A stretch of DNA of 64,000 nt from positions 1 through 64,000 of the forward strand of contig NZ_LMRD01000011.1 in NCBI RefSeq assembly GCF_001425575.1. The letters are read 5' to 3'. Below the pieces are notes generated by a model that saw nothing but the letters and a program-made list of their open reading frames with translations, was not told the DNA's origin and did no database searches. Of this stretch, positions 17,517 to 26,679 are shown piece after piece (position 1 is the stretch's first letter; every line of letters starts with the position of its first letter). A program made the position numbers and the translations under genes. The DNA comes from Aurantimonas sp. Leaf443. GTDB lineage: Bacteria > Pseudomonadota > Alphaproteobacteria > Rhizobiales > Rhizobiaceae.

Positions 17517-18509
17517 ATGCTCGATCGTGTATTCGGACGCTCCGACGATGTGCCGCCGGTTCCAACGCTCGGCGCCGGAAAACCCCCGGCGACGGTCACG
17601 ACCAGGGCGCCCAGACCGCCGAAGCACGGCGTGGCGCTGGCGCTGGGCGGCGGCGCCGCGCGGGGCTGGGCGCATATCGGCGTGCTGCGCGCTCTCGACG
17701 AGGCGAAGATCCCGATCTCTATGATCGCCGGCACCTCCATCGGCGCGTTGGTCGGCGGCTGCTATCTCGCTGGCAAGCTCGACGAACTGGAGAGTTTCGC
17801 GCGTTCCCTCACCCGCCGCGGCATGATGCGCTTCCTCGACCTTCGCTTCGGCGGCGGCGGCCTCATCGGCGGCATGCGGCTCTCGAAGCGCCTCGCCGAC
17901 TCGCTCGGGACGATCGACATCGAGGATCTGACTCGCCCGCTCGTCTGCGTGGCCTGCGAGGCGCGGCACGGGCACGAGGTCTGGCTGGACTCCGGCTCGC
18001 TCATCCTCGCCATGCGCGCCTCCTACGCGTTGCCCGGCGTCTTCGAGCCCGTGGTCTGCGGCGAGCGCCGCCTTCTCGACGGGGCGCTCGTGAACCCGGT
18101 GCCCGTCAATGTCTGCCGCGTCTTCGAGGAACCCTTCGTCGTCGCCGTGAACCTCCACTACGATCTCTTCGGCCGCGCCGCCGTGATGCGCCTTCGCGCC
18201 GAGGGCGACACCAGCCGGCTTCGCCCGGCAGAGCCCGTGATGCAACCGGACGGTTCGAAGACGCCGATCACGCGCAGCGAGAAGCTCTCGATCTCGCGCT
18301 CGATGGTCGACGCGTTCAACATCATCCAGGACCGCATCTCGCGGGCGCGCCTTGCCGGCGACCCGCCGGACCTCGCCCTGCAGCCGCGTGTGCGCGACAT
18401 CGGCCTGTCGGAGTTCTTCCGTGCCGCCGAGGCCATCGATCTCGGCTACGAGGCGACGATGACGCGCATCAAGGAGATCGAGCGCATGATGGTCAGCCTC
18501 TCCGCCTGA
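17517..18509 (+). CDS. Patatin-like phospholipase family protein (RssA type)
   Basis: 330 residues from the ATG at 17517, with GGGAGG 8 bases upstream. The patatin hydrolase core has the oxyanion loop ALGGGAARGWAHIG, nucleophile elbow AGTSIGALVGG (GxSxG) and catalytic Asp in LLDGALVNPVPV (DGx). No signal peptide or membrane segment is present, so it is probably cytosolic or peripheral. The likely activity is hydrolysis of phospholipid or other acyl esters; the substrate is not known. Ends 11 bases from the convergent dnaE stop. Confidence 0.88.
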   Translation: MLDRVFGRSDDVPPVPTLGAGKPPATVTTRAPRPPKHGVALALGGGAARGWAHIGVLRALDEAKIPISMIAGTSIGALVGGCYLAGKLDELESFARSLTRRGMMRFLDLRFGGGGLIGGMRLSKRLADSLGTIDIEDLTRPLVCVACEARHGHEVWLDSGSLILAMRASYALPGVFEPVVCGERRLLDGALVNPVPVNVCRVFEEPFVVAVNLHYDLFGRAAVMRLRAEGDTSRLRPAEPVMQPDGSKTPITRSEKLSISRSMVDAFNIIQDRISRARLAGDPPDLALQPRVRDIGLSEFFRAAEAIDLGYEATMTRIKEIERMMVSLSA

Positions 18510-18520
18510 CGGCGGGCCGC

Positions 18521-21500
18521 TCAGACCAGCTCGACGTCGAGGACGCCGATGGCCGATTTCACGGCGCTCGCCATCTGCGGCGACACGCGGTAGCGGCCGG
18601 GCAGCGTGATCTCGACCTCGCGGTCTCCGCCCTCGCGCACCAGCACGAACGAGACCTCGCTGTCGCCCTGGTCGCGCAGCTGCGCGCGCACCGCCTTCAG
18701 CGGCGCGGCATCCTTCATGAAGATGCGCAGCGCCTGCTGCATGCGCACCGCCTCGTCCTCCAGCGACTGGACCGTGGAGACGCGCAGCGAGATGCCCTCC
18801 GGCCGCTCCTCGGCCGCGACCGAGAGAATGACCGAGGCGCCGGGCTCCAGCATGTCGCGGAAGGCGAAGAGCACTTCGGAGAAAAGCACCACTTCGTACT
18901 GGCCGCTGGAATCGGACAGCTGCACGATGCCGATCTTGCCGCCGCTGCGCGTCTTGCGCTCCTGGCGCGCGGTCACCGTGCCGGCGAGCTTGCCGGCGCT
19001 CGCGCCGCGCTTCACGCCCGCCACGACATCGGCATAGGTCTGCACGCGCAGGCGCTTCAGCGTGGCGCGATACTCGTCGAGCGGATGGGCCGAAAGGTAG
19101 AAGCCGATCGCCTGGAACTCCTTCAGGAGCTTCTCCGACGAGGTCCAGAGCTGGGCGGGGGTCAGGCGCAGCGGCTCGGGGCCGCTCGAGGCCGAGCCGA
19201 ACATATCGGACTGGCCGATCGTGCGCCCTTCGTGCGCCCGCAGGGCGTAGCCGGCCATGCGTTCGAGATTGGCGGTGAGGACGGCGCGGTCGTGCCCGAA
19301 ACAGTCCAGCGCGCCGGCGGCGATCAGGAATTCGAGCGTGCGCTTGTTCACGATCTTGGGATCGATGCGCATGCAGAAATCCTCGAGCGAGGCGAAGGGC
19401 CGGTCGCCCCGCCGCTCGACGATGTGCTCCACCGCATGCTCGCCGACGCCCTTGATGGCCGCCAGCGAATAGTAGATCCGGTTCTCGCCGACCTCGAAGG
19501 CCTTGAACGAGGTTTGCACCGAAGGCGGCACGACCTCGATTTTCAGGCGCAGCGCGTCGGAGCGGAAGTCGTTGAGCTTGTCGGTGTTGCCGGCGTCCAG
19601 CGTCATGGAGGCGGCCAGGAACTCGACCGGGTGGTTCGCCTTCAGATAGGCCGTCTGGTAGGAGACGAGCGCGTAGGCGGCGGCGTGGCTCTTGTTGAAG
19701 CCGTAATCCGCGAATTTCGCCAGAAGGTCGAAGATCATGTTGGCCTGCGCCTTGGGCAGGCCGTTCTTCACCGCGCCCTCGACGAAGCGCACGCGCTGCA
19801 CGTCCATCTCGGCGCGGATCTTCTTGCCCATGGCGCGGCGCAGGAGATCGGCCTCGCCGAGCGAATAGCCCGACAGGACCTGCGCGATCTGCATCACCTG
19901 CTCCTGATAGATGATGACGCCCTGCGTCTCCTTCAGGATGCTCTCGATCATCGGATGCAGGAAGTCGGCCTCCTCCTCTCCGTGCTTGCGGGCGTTGTAG
20001 GTCGGGATGTTCTCCATCGGGCCGGGACGGTAGAGCGCGACGAGGGCGATGATGTCCTCGAACCGGTCGGGCCGCATGCCGATCAGCGCCTTGCGCATGC
20101 CCGCCGATTCCACCTGGAACACGCCGACGGTCTCGCCGCGCGTCAGCATCTGGTAGCTCTTCTCGTCGTCGAGCGGCAAAGCCGAGAGGTCGATCGTCAC
20201 GCCCTTGCGCGCGATGAGCTCGACAGCCGTCTGCAGCGTCGTCAGCGTCTTGAGGCCGAGGAAGTCGAACTTCACGAGCCCCGCCGGCTCGACCCATTTC
20301 ATGTTGTACTGCGTGACCGGCATGTCGGAGCGCGGGTCGCGATACATGGGAACGAGCTGCGACAGCGGCCGGTCGCCGATCACGATGCCGGCGGCGTGCG
20401 TGGAGGCGTGGCGATAGAGGCCCTCGAGCTTCAGCGAGATGGAGATCAGGCGGTCGACCACCTCCTCCTTCTCGCGCGCCTCCTTCAGCCGCGGCTCCTC
20501 CTCCAAGGCCTGCGCGAGCGTGACGGGATTGGCGGGATTCTGCGGCACGAGCTTGCAGAGCTTGTCGACCTGCCCGTAGCTCATCTCCAGGACGCGGCCG
20601 ACATCGCGCAGCACGGCGCGCGCCTGCAGCGTTCCGAAGGTGATGATCTGGCCGACCTGGCTGCGCCCGTATTTCTCCTGAACGTAGCGGATCACCTCCT
20701 CGCGCCGGTCCTGGCAGAAGTCGATGTCGAAATCCGGCATCGAGACGCGCTCGGGGTTGAGGAAGCGCTCGAAGAGAAGCGAGAACCGAAGCGGATCGAG
20801 ATCCGTGATCGTCAGCGCCCAGGCGACGAGCGAGCCCGCGCCCGAGCCGCGGCCCGGCCCGACCGGGATGCCCTTGGCCTTCGCCCACTTGATGAAGTCC
20901 GAGACGATCAGGAAATAGCCGGGGAACTTCATGCGCTCGATGATCGAGAGCTCGAAATCCAGCCGCTCGCGATAAGTCTCCTCGGAAACGCCCGGCGACA
21001 GGCCGTGAAAGGCGAGCCGCTTGTCGAGCCCCTCCACCGCCTGCCGGCGCAGCTCCGCCGCCTCCGCCAGCATCGCCGTCTCCGCATCGGCGCCGACGCC
21101 GGCAAAGCGCGGCAGGATGGGGGCGCGGGTGCGTGGGCGATAGGAACAGCGCCGGGCGATCTCGATCGAGTTGGCGAGCGCCTCGGGCAGATCGGCGAAG
21201 AGCGCGGCCATCTCGGCCTGCGACTTCAGGTGATGGTCCGGGCTCAGCCGCCGCCGATCCTCGTGGCTGACGAGCCGGTTGCTGGCGACCGCCATCAGGG
21301 CGTCGTGCGCCTCGAAATCGTCCTTGGAGCGGAAGAAGGACTCGTTCGTCGCCACGATCGGCAACTCGTTGGCATAGGCGAGTTCGAGCGAATGGGCCTC
21401 GATGCGCCGGTCATAGGCGCCCTGGCGCTGGAGCTCCACATAGAGGCGATCCCCGAAGGCCGCCTTCAGCCGCGCCAGCCGCTCCTCGGCCAGCGGACGG

Positions 21501-21976
21501 CGCCCTGCGCCGAGTGCGGCGCCGAGCGGCCCGCCCGGCCCGCCGGTGAGGACGATGATACCCGCCGCGCGCTCCTCCAGCCAGGCGAAGGGCACGTGCG
21601 GACGCACGGCCGCTTCGTGCCCGAGATAGGCGAGCGAGACGACCGAGACGAGATTGGCGAAGCCCTCCTCGCTCGCCGCGACGAGGACGAGCGGAGCGAT
21701 CGGCGACAGCGACCGCTCGCCGCGGCCCGGCCGGGTCTCGGCGACGGAGTCGCCGAAATCGACGTCCAGCTGACAGCCGATGATGGGCTGGATGCCGGCC
21801 TTGGCCGCCTTCTCCGAGAATTCGAGCGCGCCGAAGAGATTGCCGGTGTCGCAGACGCCGATCGCCGGCGCGCCGTCCGCGACGGCATGGGAGACGATGG
21901 CATCAAGGCGCAGCGCGCCTTCGAGCAGCGAATAGGCGCTGTGAACGCGCAGATGGATGAAGTCGAGCCCGTCCAT
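18521..21976 (-). CDS. dnaE: DNA polymerase III subunit alpha
   Basis: 1151 residues from the ATG at 21976 preceded by AAGGAGAC; an in-frame extension of 21 residues is unlikely. The main replicative polymerase. PHP domain at the N-terminus (HLRVHSAYSLLEGAL onward), then the C-family polymerase core with GPGRGSGAGSLVAWAL and the catalytic aspartates in SMPDFDIDFCQDRR (about residue 400), fingers with QEQVMQIAQVLSGYS, tandem HhH near KRTLEFLIAAGALDCF, and an OB domain near 960-1040. It may receive transcripts from the SOS promoter 280 bp upstream. Confidence 0.97.
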   Translation of the reverse strand: MDGLDFIHLRVHSAYSLLEGALRLDAIVSHAVADGAPAIGVCDTGNLFGALEFSEKAAKAGIQPIIGCQLDVDFGDSVAETRPGRGERSLSPIAPLVLVAASEEGFANLVSVVSLAYLGHEAAVRPHVPFAWLEERAAGIIVLTGGPGGPLGAALGAGRRPLAEERLARLKAAFGDRLYVELQRQGAYDRRIEAHSLELAYANELPIVATNESFFRSKDDFEAHDALMAVASNRLVSHEDRRRLSPDHHLKSQAEMAALFADLPEALANSIEIARRCSYRPRTRAPILPRFAGVGADAETAMLAEAAELRRQAVEGLDKRLAFHGLSPGVSEETYRERLDFELSIIERMKFPGYFLIVSDFIKWAKAKGIPVGPGRGSGAGSLVAWALTITDLDPLRFSLLFERFLNPERVSMPDFDIDFCQDRREEVIRYVQEKYGRSQVGQIITFGTLQARAVLRDVGRVLEMSYGQVDKLCKLVPQNPANPVTLAQALEEEPRLKEAREKEEVVDRLISISLKLEGLYRHASTHAAGIVIGDRPLSQLVPMYRDPRSDMPVTQYNMKWVEPAGLVKFDFLGLKTLTTLQTAVELIARKGVTIDLSALPLDDEKSYQMLTRGETVGVFQVESAGMRKALIGMRPDRFEDIIALVALYRPGPMENIPTYNARKHGEEEADFLHPMIESILKETQGVIIYQEQVMQIAQVLSGYSLGEADLLRRAMGKKIRAEMDVQRVRFVEGAVKNGLPKAQANMIFDLLAKFADYGFNKSHAAAYALVSYQTAYLKANHPVEFLAASMTLDAGNTDKLNDFRSDALRLKIEVVPPSVQTSFKAFEVGENRIYYSLAAIKGVGEHAVEHIVERRGDRPFASLEDFCMRIDPKIVNKRTLEFLIAAGALDCFGHDRAVLTANLERMAGYALRAHEGRTIGQSDMFGSASSGPEPLRLTPAQLWTSSEKLLKEFQAIGFYLSAHPLDEYRATLKRLRVQTYADVVAGVKRGASAGKLAGTVTARQERKTRSGGKIGIVQLSDSSGQYEVVLFSEVLFAFRDMLEPGASVILSVAAEERPEGISLRVSTVQSLEDEAVRMQQALRIFMKDAAPLKAVRAQLRDQGDSEVSFVLVREGGDREVEITLPGRYRVSPQMASAVKSAIGVLDVELV

Positions 21977-22143
21977 CACCGTCTCCTTCGCGGCATCGCC
22001 GGCCTTGCGCTGTCCGAGCGCCGGGCTCCTGCGAGCCATCGTGCCGGCCCGCCAGGCGACGCATGGCCCTTGGATTACGAGCTCTCCCGGCTCAGGAAAA
22101 GCCGCCGTCCCGCATCCTCAACAGGTTCTGCGGCCGGTCTCGA

Positions 22144-22230
22144 TCAAAGCGCCGCGAGAACGAGGCTGAAGGCCAGAAGAAACAGGCCGATCGAGGCCAG
22201 CGATGCGATGTCCTTGACGATATCGGTCAT
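22144..22230 (-). CDS. 28-residue single-pass membrane micropeptide under SOS control
   Basis: ATG at 22230 with a strong ribosome site (AGAGGGG 6 bases upstream) and TGA at 22146-22144. The peptide has a short polar/charged N-terminus (MTDIVKDIAS) followed by one hydrophobic helix (LASIGLFLLAFSLVLAAL) that runs to the C-terminus, the layout of a small inner-membrane inhibitor. Its promoter carries two perfect LexA boxes. Caulobacter SidA, an SOS-induced division inhibitor, is a single-pass membrane peptide of about the same length. Sequence homology to SidA is not claimed, and the function is inferred only from size, topology and regulation. Confidence 0.65.
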   Translation of the reverse strand: MTDIVKDIASLASIGLFLLAFSLVLAAL

Positions 22231-22252
22231 GTCCGTCCCCTCTTCGCTTCAT

Positions 22253-22308
22253 GTTCCTTCTTTGTTCCCTTTTGCTCGCTCCCTGTCAAGCGTGTTCCAT
22301 GAATGTTC
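22253..22308 (-). promoter_or_regulatory. SOS promoter: TTGACA flanked by two LexA boxes
   Basis: Two perfect alphaproteobacterial LexA boxes of the form GTTC-N7-GTTC lie at 22253-22267 (GTTCCTTCTTTGTTC) and 22294-22308 (GTTCCATGAATGTTC). Between them, on the minus strand, is a perfect -35 TTGACA (22289-22284). The -10 position (22266-22261, AACAAA) lies inside the proximal box, so LexA binding would block polymerase. The predicted transcript starts about 24 bases before the micropeptide ATG. The rest of this 318-base gap (22309-22548) shows no gene. Confidence 0.75.
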
Positions 22309-22548
22309 TGGCCGGGTGGAGACGCGCCCAGCGCCCAAGGCTGCTGGAAGAGCGAAACTTGCGCATGCGTCGCCTGGATACCGCACGCCGATCCGCGAGC
22401 GCATCGCCGGACCGGTCCTTTCTCGGGTGTGGGACGGACCCGGACCGGACCGACGCCAGAACCCGTCCGGAGCAGGTCCGGCGGCGCAACAGGGGCAAAC
22501 CGCCGGCACCGCAGGGCGCGTCGGCGGGAATCCTTCCCTACCGCCCCG

Positions 22549-23241
22549 TCAGAGGACGAGCGGCACGATCCGACCGTTCTCGAGCGTGATCGCCCGATCC
22601 ATGCGCCCGGCGAGCTCGTGGTTGTGGGTGGCGATCAAGGCGGCGACGCCGGACTGGCGCACGAGGGCGGCCAGGGCCTCGAAGACATAGGCCGAGGTGC
22701 CGGGATCGAGATTGCCCGTCGGCTCGTCCGCGAGCAGCACATGCGGGCTGTTGGCGACCGCGCGGGCGATGGCGACGCGCTGCTGCTCGCCGCCGGAGAG
22801 TTCGGCAGGCCGGTGCGAGGCGCGTTTGCCGATGCGCATATAGTCGAGGAGTTCGGCGGCGCGCGTCGCCGCTTCGCCCCGCTTCAGGCCGCGGATCATC
22901 TGCGGCATCATCACGTTCTCAAGCGCCGAGAACTCGGGCAGGAGGTGATGGAACTGATAGACGAAGCCGATGGCCTTGCGGCGCATGGCCGTGCGCTCCT
23001 CGTCGCCGAGCGTGCCGCAGGCCTCGCCGGCGATGCGCACCTCGCCCGCATCCGGGCGCTCGAGCAGGCCGGCAATGTGCAGGAGCGTCGACTTGCCGGA
23101 GCCCGAGGGCGCGACGAGCGCGACCATCTCGCCGCGATCGATCGAGACCGAGGCGCCGGACAGGATGGTCAAGCGCCCCTCGCCCTGCACGAAATGGCGC
23201 TCGACGCCTTCGAGGGCGAGCGCGTGATTCTGCGTCATCAT
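22549..23241 (-). CDS. lolD: Lipoprotein-releasing ABC transporter ATPase LolD
   Basis: 230 residues. ATPase of the LolCDE-type complex that extracts lipoproteins from the inner membrane. Walker [10 protein letters not shown] (an Ala instead of the usual first Gly, a frequent variant in this clade), Q-loop [18 protein letters not shown], signature [14 protein letters not shown], Walker [13 protein letters not shown] and H-loop ATHNHEL. Its ATG overlaps the end of lolC (ATGA-type junction at 23238-23241). Encoded with the permease it serves. Confidence 0.94.
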   Translation of the reverse strand: MMTQNHALALEGVERHFVQGEGRLTILSGASVSIDRGEMVALVAPSGSGKSTLLHIAGLLERPDAGEVRIAGEACGTLGDEERTAMRRKAIGFVYQFHHLLPEFSALENVMMPQMIRGLKRGEAATRAAELLDYMRIGKRASHRPAELSGGEQQRVAIARAVANSPHVLLADEPTGNLDPGTSAYVFEALAALVRQSGVAALIATHNHELAGRMDRAITLENGRIVPLVL

Positions 23242-24542
23242 TCGTACCGGAGCGCTTCAACGGGATCGAGGCGGGAGGCCTGCCAGGAGGGCAGGATCGT
23301 CGCGAGGAAGGAAAGGCCGACCGCCATGGCGACGACGAGCGCGACCTCGCCCGCCTCGACCTTCGCGGGAAGCTGGCTGAGGAAGTAGATCTCCGGATCG
23401 AAGAGCGACACGCCCGAGAGCCAGGAGAAGAATTGCCGGATTCGCTCGATATTGAGGCAGAAGACGAGGCCGAGGATGAAGCCGGCCAGCGTGCCGGAGA
23501 GGCCGATGGAGGCGCCCGTGATGAGGAAGACCCGCATCACCGCCCCCTTCGTCGCGCCCATCGTGCGCAGGATGGCGATGTCGCGCCCCTTGTCCTTCAC
23601 CAGCATGAAGAGGCCGGAGATGATGTTGAGGGCGGCGACCAGCACGATCAGCGTCAGGATGATGAACATGACGTTGCGCTCCACCTCCAGCGCGGAAAAG
23701 AACGACTGGTTCTGCGTCTGCCAGGTGGTGGTGAAGACGGGCCGGGCGGCGGCGGCCTCGATGGCCGGCTGCAGCGCGGCCACGTCGTCGGGATTGTCCA
23801 CGAAGACCTCGATGCCCTGCACGCGGTCGTCCTGGTTGAAATAGAGCTGCGACTCCGAGAGCGGCATGTAGACATAGGCCGCGTCGTATTCGGACAGGCC
23901 GATCTCGAAGATCGCGACGACCGGATAGGCCTTCACCCGCGGCGTCGTGCCGAGCGGGGTGACGTCGCCCTCGGGCGCGATCAGGGTGATCTGGTCGCCG
24001 AGGGAGAGGCCGAGCGATTCCGCCAGACGGCTGCCGATGGCGACGCCGCCCGACGTGTCGAACCCTTCGAGCGTGCCCTGCTTCACGTTGGACGAGACGG
24101 GCTCGAGATCCATGAGATCGGCCGCGCGCACGCCCTTGATGAGAGCGCCGGTGCTCGTCGGCGCATTGCCGGAGGCCAGGACCTGCCCCTGCACGGTCGG
24201 CATCACGAACTTGACGCCCGCCACCTGGGAGAGACGGTCGGAGACCTCGGCGAAATCCGTCATCGGCTGATCGACCGGCGAGACCACGACATGGCCGTTG
24301 ACGCCGAGGATGCGGTTGAGGAGCTCGCCGCGGAAGCCGTTCATAACGGACATGACGATGATGAGCGCGGCGACGCCGAGCATGATGCCGATGAAGGAGA
24401 ATCCGGCGATGACCGAGACGCCCGCGTCGCGGCGGCGCGAGCGCAGGTAGCGCCCGGCGATCATCCATTCGAAGCGCGAGAAGGGGCGCGTGCGCAGGCC
24501 CTCCCCGCCGAGCGGCGCACCGATGGCGGCGGTGCCGCTCAC
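23238..24542 (-). CDS. lolC: Lipoprotein-releasing ABC transporter permease (LolC/LolE type)
   Basis: 434 residues from a GTG at 24542 that overlaps the proS stop (GTGA). Architecture is the MacB/LolC type: short cytosolic N-terminus, first membrane helix ([25 protein letters not shown]), a large periplasmic domain (about 60-280) and three C-terminal membrane helices ([59 protein letters not shown]). Only one permease gene is present, so the complex is probably a homodimer (a LolF-like arrangement) rather than LolC plus LolE. Confidence 0.9.
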   Translation of the reverse strand: MSGTAAIGAPLGGEGLRTRPFSRFEWMIAGRYLRSRRRDAGVSVIAGFSFIGIMLGVAALIIVMSVMNGFRGELLNRILGVNGHVVVSPVDQPMTDFAEVSDRLSQVAGVKFVMPTVQGQVLASGNAPTSTGALIKGVRAADLMDLEPVSSNVKQGTLEGFDTSGGVAIGSRLAESLGLSLGDQITLIAPEGDVTPLGTTPRVKAYPVVAIFEIGLSEYDAAYVYMPLSESQLYFNQDDRVQGIEVFVDNPDDVAALQPAIEAAAARPVFTTTWQTQNQSFFSALEVERNVMFIILTLIVLVAALNIISGLFMLVKDKGRDIAILRTMGATKGAVMRVFLITGASIGLSGTLAGFILGLVFCLNIERIRQFFSWLSGVSLFDPEIYFLSQLPAKVEAGEVALVVAMAVGLSFLATILPSWQASRLDPVEALRYE

Positions 24543-25861
24543 GCCTTGAGCCTCTCGACCAGGGCGGCGAGCGGCACGGTCTGGCGCTCGCCCGTGGCGC
24601 GGTCCTTCACCTCCGCCTCGCCGGCCTTGACGCCGCGCGGGCCGACGATGACCTGCGTCGGCAGGCCGATCAGGTCCATCGTGGCGAACTTGGCGCCGGC
24701 GCGCGTGTCCTCGTCGTCGTAGAGGACGTCGAACCCGGCGGCCTGGAGCTTGGCGTAGAGATCGTCGCAGGCCTTGTCGCATTCCGCGTCGCCCGGCTTC
24801 ATGTTGATGAGGCCGATGTCGAAGGGAGCGATGGACTTCGGCCAGACGATGCCGTTCTCGTCGTGGAAGGCCTCGATGATCGCCGCGATCAGCCGGCTCG
24901 GGCCGATGCCGTAGGAGCCCATGTGCACCGGCACGTCCTTGCCGTCCGGGCCGGTCACGACGGCGTTCATCGCCGCCGAATACTTGGTGCCGAAATAGAA
25001 GATATGGCCGACCTCGATGCCGCGGGCGGCCAGCTGCGCGTCCGCCGGCACCGCGTTCCAGGCCGCCTCGTCGTGCATCTCGTCGGTCGCCGCATAGGGC
25101 GTCGTCCAGGCCGAGACGATGTCGGCGAGCACCTGCGCATCGGCGAAGTCGACGCCGCTCGGCGGCACGGGCAGATCGAGGAAATCGCGGTGGCAGTAGA
25201 CCTGGCTCTCGCCCGTCGAGGCGAGGATGATGAATTCGTGGCTGAGGTCTCCGCCGATCGGCCCGGTATCGGCGCGCATCGGAATGGCCTTCAGCCCGCA
25301 GCGCTCGAAGGTGCGCAGATAGGCCACGAACATCCGATTATAGGCGATGCGGGCGCTTTCCTGGTCGATATCGAAGGAATAGGCGTCCTTCATCAGGAAC
25401 TCGCGCGAGCGCATGACGCCGAAGCGCGGGCGGACCTCGTCGCGGAACTTCCACTGGATATGGTAGAGATTGAGCGGCAGATCCTTGTAGGAGCGCACGG
25501 ACGACCGGAAGATGTCCGTCACCATCTCCTCGTTGGTCGGGCCGAAGAGAAGATCGCGCTCGTGCCGGTCCTCGATGCGCAGCATCTCCTTGCCGTAATC
25601 GTCGTAGCGCCCGCTCTCGCGCCAGAGATCGGCGGACTGGATCGTGGGCATCAGAAGCTCGACGGCGCCCGAGCGGTCCTGCTCCTCGCGCACGATGCGG
25701 CAGACCTTGTCGAGCACGCGCTTGCCGAGCGGCAGGAAGGAGTAGATGCCCGCCGCCTGCTGCCGGATCATGCCCGAGCGCAGCATCAGGCGATGCGAGA
25801 CGATCTCGGCTTCCTTGGGCGTTTCCTTGAGGATGGGCAGGAAGTATCGCGACAGGCGCAT
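24539..25861 (-). CDS. proS: Proline--tRNA ligase, short (no editing domain) form
   Basis: 440 residues from MRLSRYFLP (ATG at 25861; an ATC-rich upstream extension starts at 25876). Class II synthetase charging tRNA-Pro. Motif 1 region [16 protein letters not shown], the [11 protein letters not shown] block, motif 2 [26 protein letters not shown] and motif 3 [16 protein letters not shown] are all present, followed by the anticodon-binding domain. The roughly 180-residue editing insertion seen in E. coli is absent, as usual for alphaproteobacteria. Translationally coupled to lolC. Confidence 0.96.
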   Translation of the reverse strand: MRLSRYFLPILKETPKEAEIVSHRLMLRSGMIRQQAAGIYSFLPLGKRVLDKVCRIVREEQDRSGAVELLMPTIQSADLWRESGRYDDYGKEMLRIEDRHERDLLFGPTNEEMVTDIFRSSVRSYKDLPLNLYHIQWKFRDEVRPRFGVMRSREFLMKDAYSFDIDQESARIAYNRMFVAYLRTFERCGLKAIPMRADTGPIGGDLSHEFIILASTGESQVYCHRDFLDLPVPPSGVDFADAQVLADIVSAWTTPYAATDEMHDEAAWNAVPADAQLAARGIEVGHIFYFGTKYSAAMNAVVTGPDGKDVPVHMGSYGIGPSRLIAAIIEAFHDENGIVWPKSIAPFDIGLINMKPGDAECDKACDDLYAKLQAAGFDVLYDDEDTRAGAKFATMDLIGLPTQVIVGPRGVKAGEAEVKDRATGERQTVPLAALVERLKA

Positions 25862-26047
25862 CGATGGAATCCGCAATTTCGGGGTCTTCGGCGCGTCCGG
25901 CGCGCGAGGGCGTCTTAACCGTTCGCCCGCGCGATGGAAAGCTGGCGCGCCGGGCCCGCCACGCCCTGCCCTCCCGGTGCGTCACGAACATGGCACAGTC
26001 GGAAAATATCGCGTGACAAGGCCTGGAAGCGTGAGTAAGTTGCGCCG

Positions 26048-26203
26048 GCATAAGCAAGGGTGCAGTTCAAGCATCCGGACCATGCGGTCTAGTCTTGGGA
26101 GGACGTGATTTCCGGCGCGACTTAGTCGCAGCCCCGGCTCTTAACCGGAGTGAAATCCAGACGCGCGACTAAAAATGCAAGGCGAAAGCCTTGCATTTTT
26201 TTT
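26048..26203 (+). ncRNA. Putative structured small RNA between proS and DUF1467
   Basis: The 423-base gap 25862-26284 holds no gene, but 26107-26157 folds into a neat three-way junction. The outer stem is GATTTC (26107-26112) / GAAATC (26152-26157). Hairpin GCGAC-TTA-GTCGC lies at 26117-26129, and hairpin CCGG-CTCTTAA-CCGG at 26134-26148. A strong intrinsic terminator with eight T follows on the plus strand. A weak promoter (GTGACA 26013-26018, 17 bp, TAAGTT 26036-26041) would give a transcript of about 155 bases. No known RNA family was recognised. It could instead be an untranslated region. Confidence 0.3.
26171..26203. terminator. Strong intrinsic terminator, usable in both directions
   Basis: Stem AAAAATGCAAGGC (26171-26183) with GCCTTGCATTTTT (26188-26200) around a GAAA tetraloop, then T-run to 26203 on the plus strand; the minus strand also ends in TTTTT. 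It ends the nuo/birA/rnj/DUF1467 transcript on the minus strand and any small RNA on the plus strand. Confidence 0.85.
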
Positions 26204-26284
26204 ATGCCGCGGTTGGCGTTGCTCAAATTTCGGTCAATACGGGTCAGTGCTGCTTTGCGGCGCCGGCGATCGATCGTCGCGGCC

Positions 26285-26551
26285 TCACGTGCCCGGGATG
26301 AAATGGGGCAGATCGTCCGGCCCGAAACCGTAGACCTGCGTCACGAGGTAGAAGAGCGCGAAGACGATGGTGGAGACCGCGGTCGTCATCCACACCTTGC
26401 GCCAGATCTGCGGCTGGGTCGGCGCGGAGGCCGTGGTGCCGAGCACCACTTCGCCATCGTCGGCCTGGCTGCGAAAGCCGATGGGCAGGATGGCGAACAG
26501 AACCGTCCACCAGATGATGAAGTAGATGGCGAGAGCCGAGATCCATCCCAT
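26285..26551 (-). CDS. DUF1467 family membrane protein
   Basis: 88 residues with two membrane helices (ISALAIYFIIWWTVLFAILPIGF and VWMTTAVSTIVFALFYLVTQVYGF) and a short polar loop. The GFRSQADDGEVVLGTTASAP segment between them is the typical DUF1467 phrase. Function unknown. The gene is conserved in Hyphomicrobiales between the nuo/rnj block and proS, and this position is kept here. Last gene of the long minus-strand unit before a strong terminator. Confidence 0.9.
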   Translation of the reverse strand: MGWISALAIYFIIWWTVLFAILPIGFRSQADDGEVVLGTTASAPTQPQIWRKVWMTTAVSTIVFALFYLVTQVYGFGPDDLPHFIPGT

Positions 26552-26644
26552 GGGTCAGACCTTCCCTTGAGGTTCCTTCATCGCCGCCCCGCCGCGCACG
26601 GCGGCGCGACTTCGGATGCCCGGGGCAGCCTCCGCGCGTCTGCG

Positions 26645-26665
26645 GGGGCGCCGATGCGGCGCCCC
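26645..26665 (-). terminator. GC hairpin downstream of the RNase J gene
   Basis: A perfect 8-bp stem GGGGCGCC / GGCGCCCC with a 5-base loop, 15 bases past the rnj stop and without a T-run. It is probably a transcript-stabilising or weakly terminating hairpin. Confidence 0.35.
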
Positions 26666-26679
26666 GCCCGAACCGCGCC

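Noticed and set aside
19085-22690. A roughly 1200-codon plus-strand frame antisense to dnaE
   Set aside because: Antisense shadow of dnaE: same register as its codon bias, no ribosome site, low-complexity product.
26101-26160. A tRNA-Lys(CTT) gene suggested by the loop CTCTTAA between CCGG stems
   Set aside because: No T-arm (GGTTCRA), D-arm or acceptor pairing; reported instead as a possible structured RNA.
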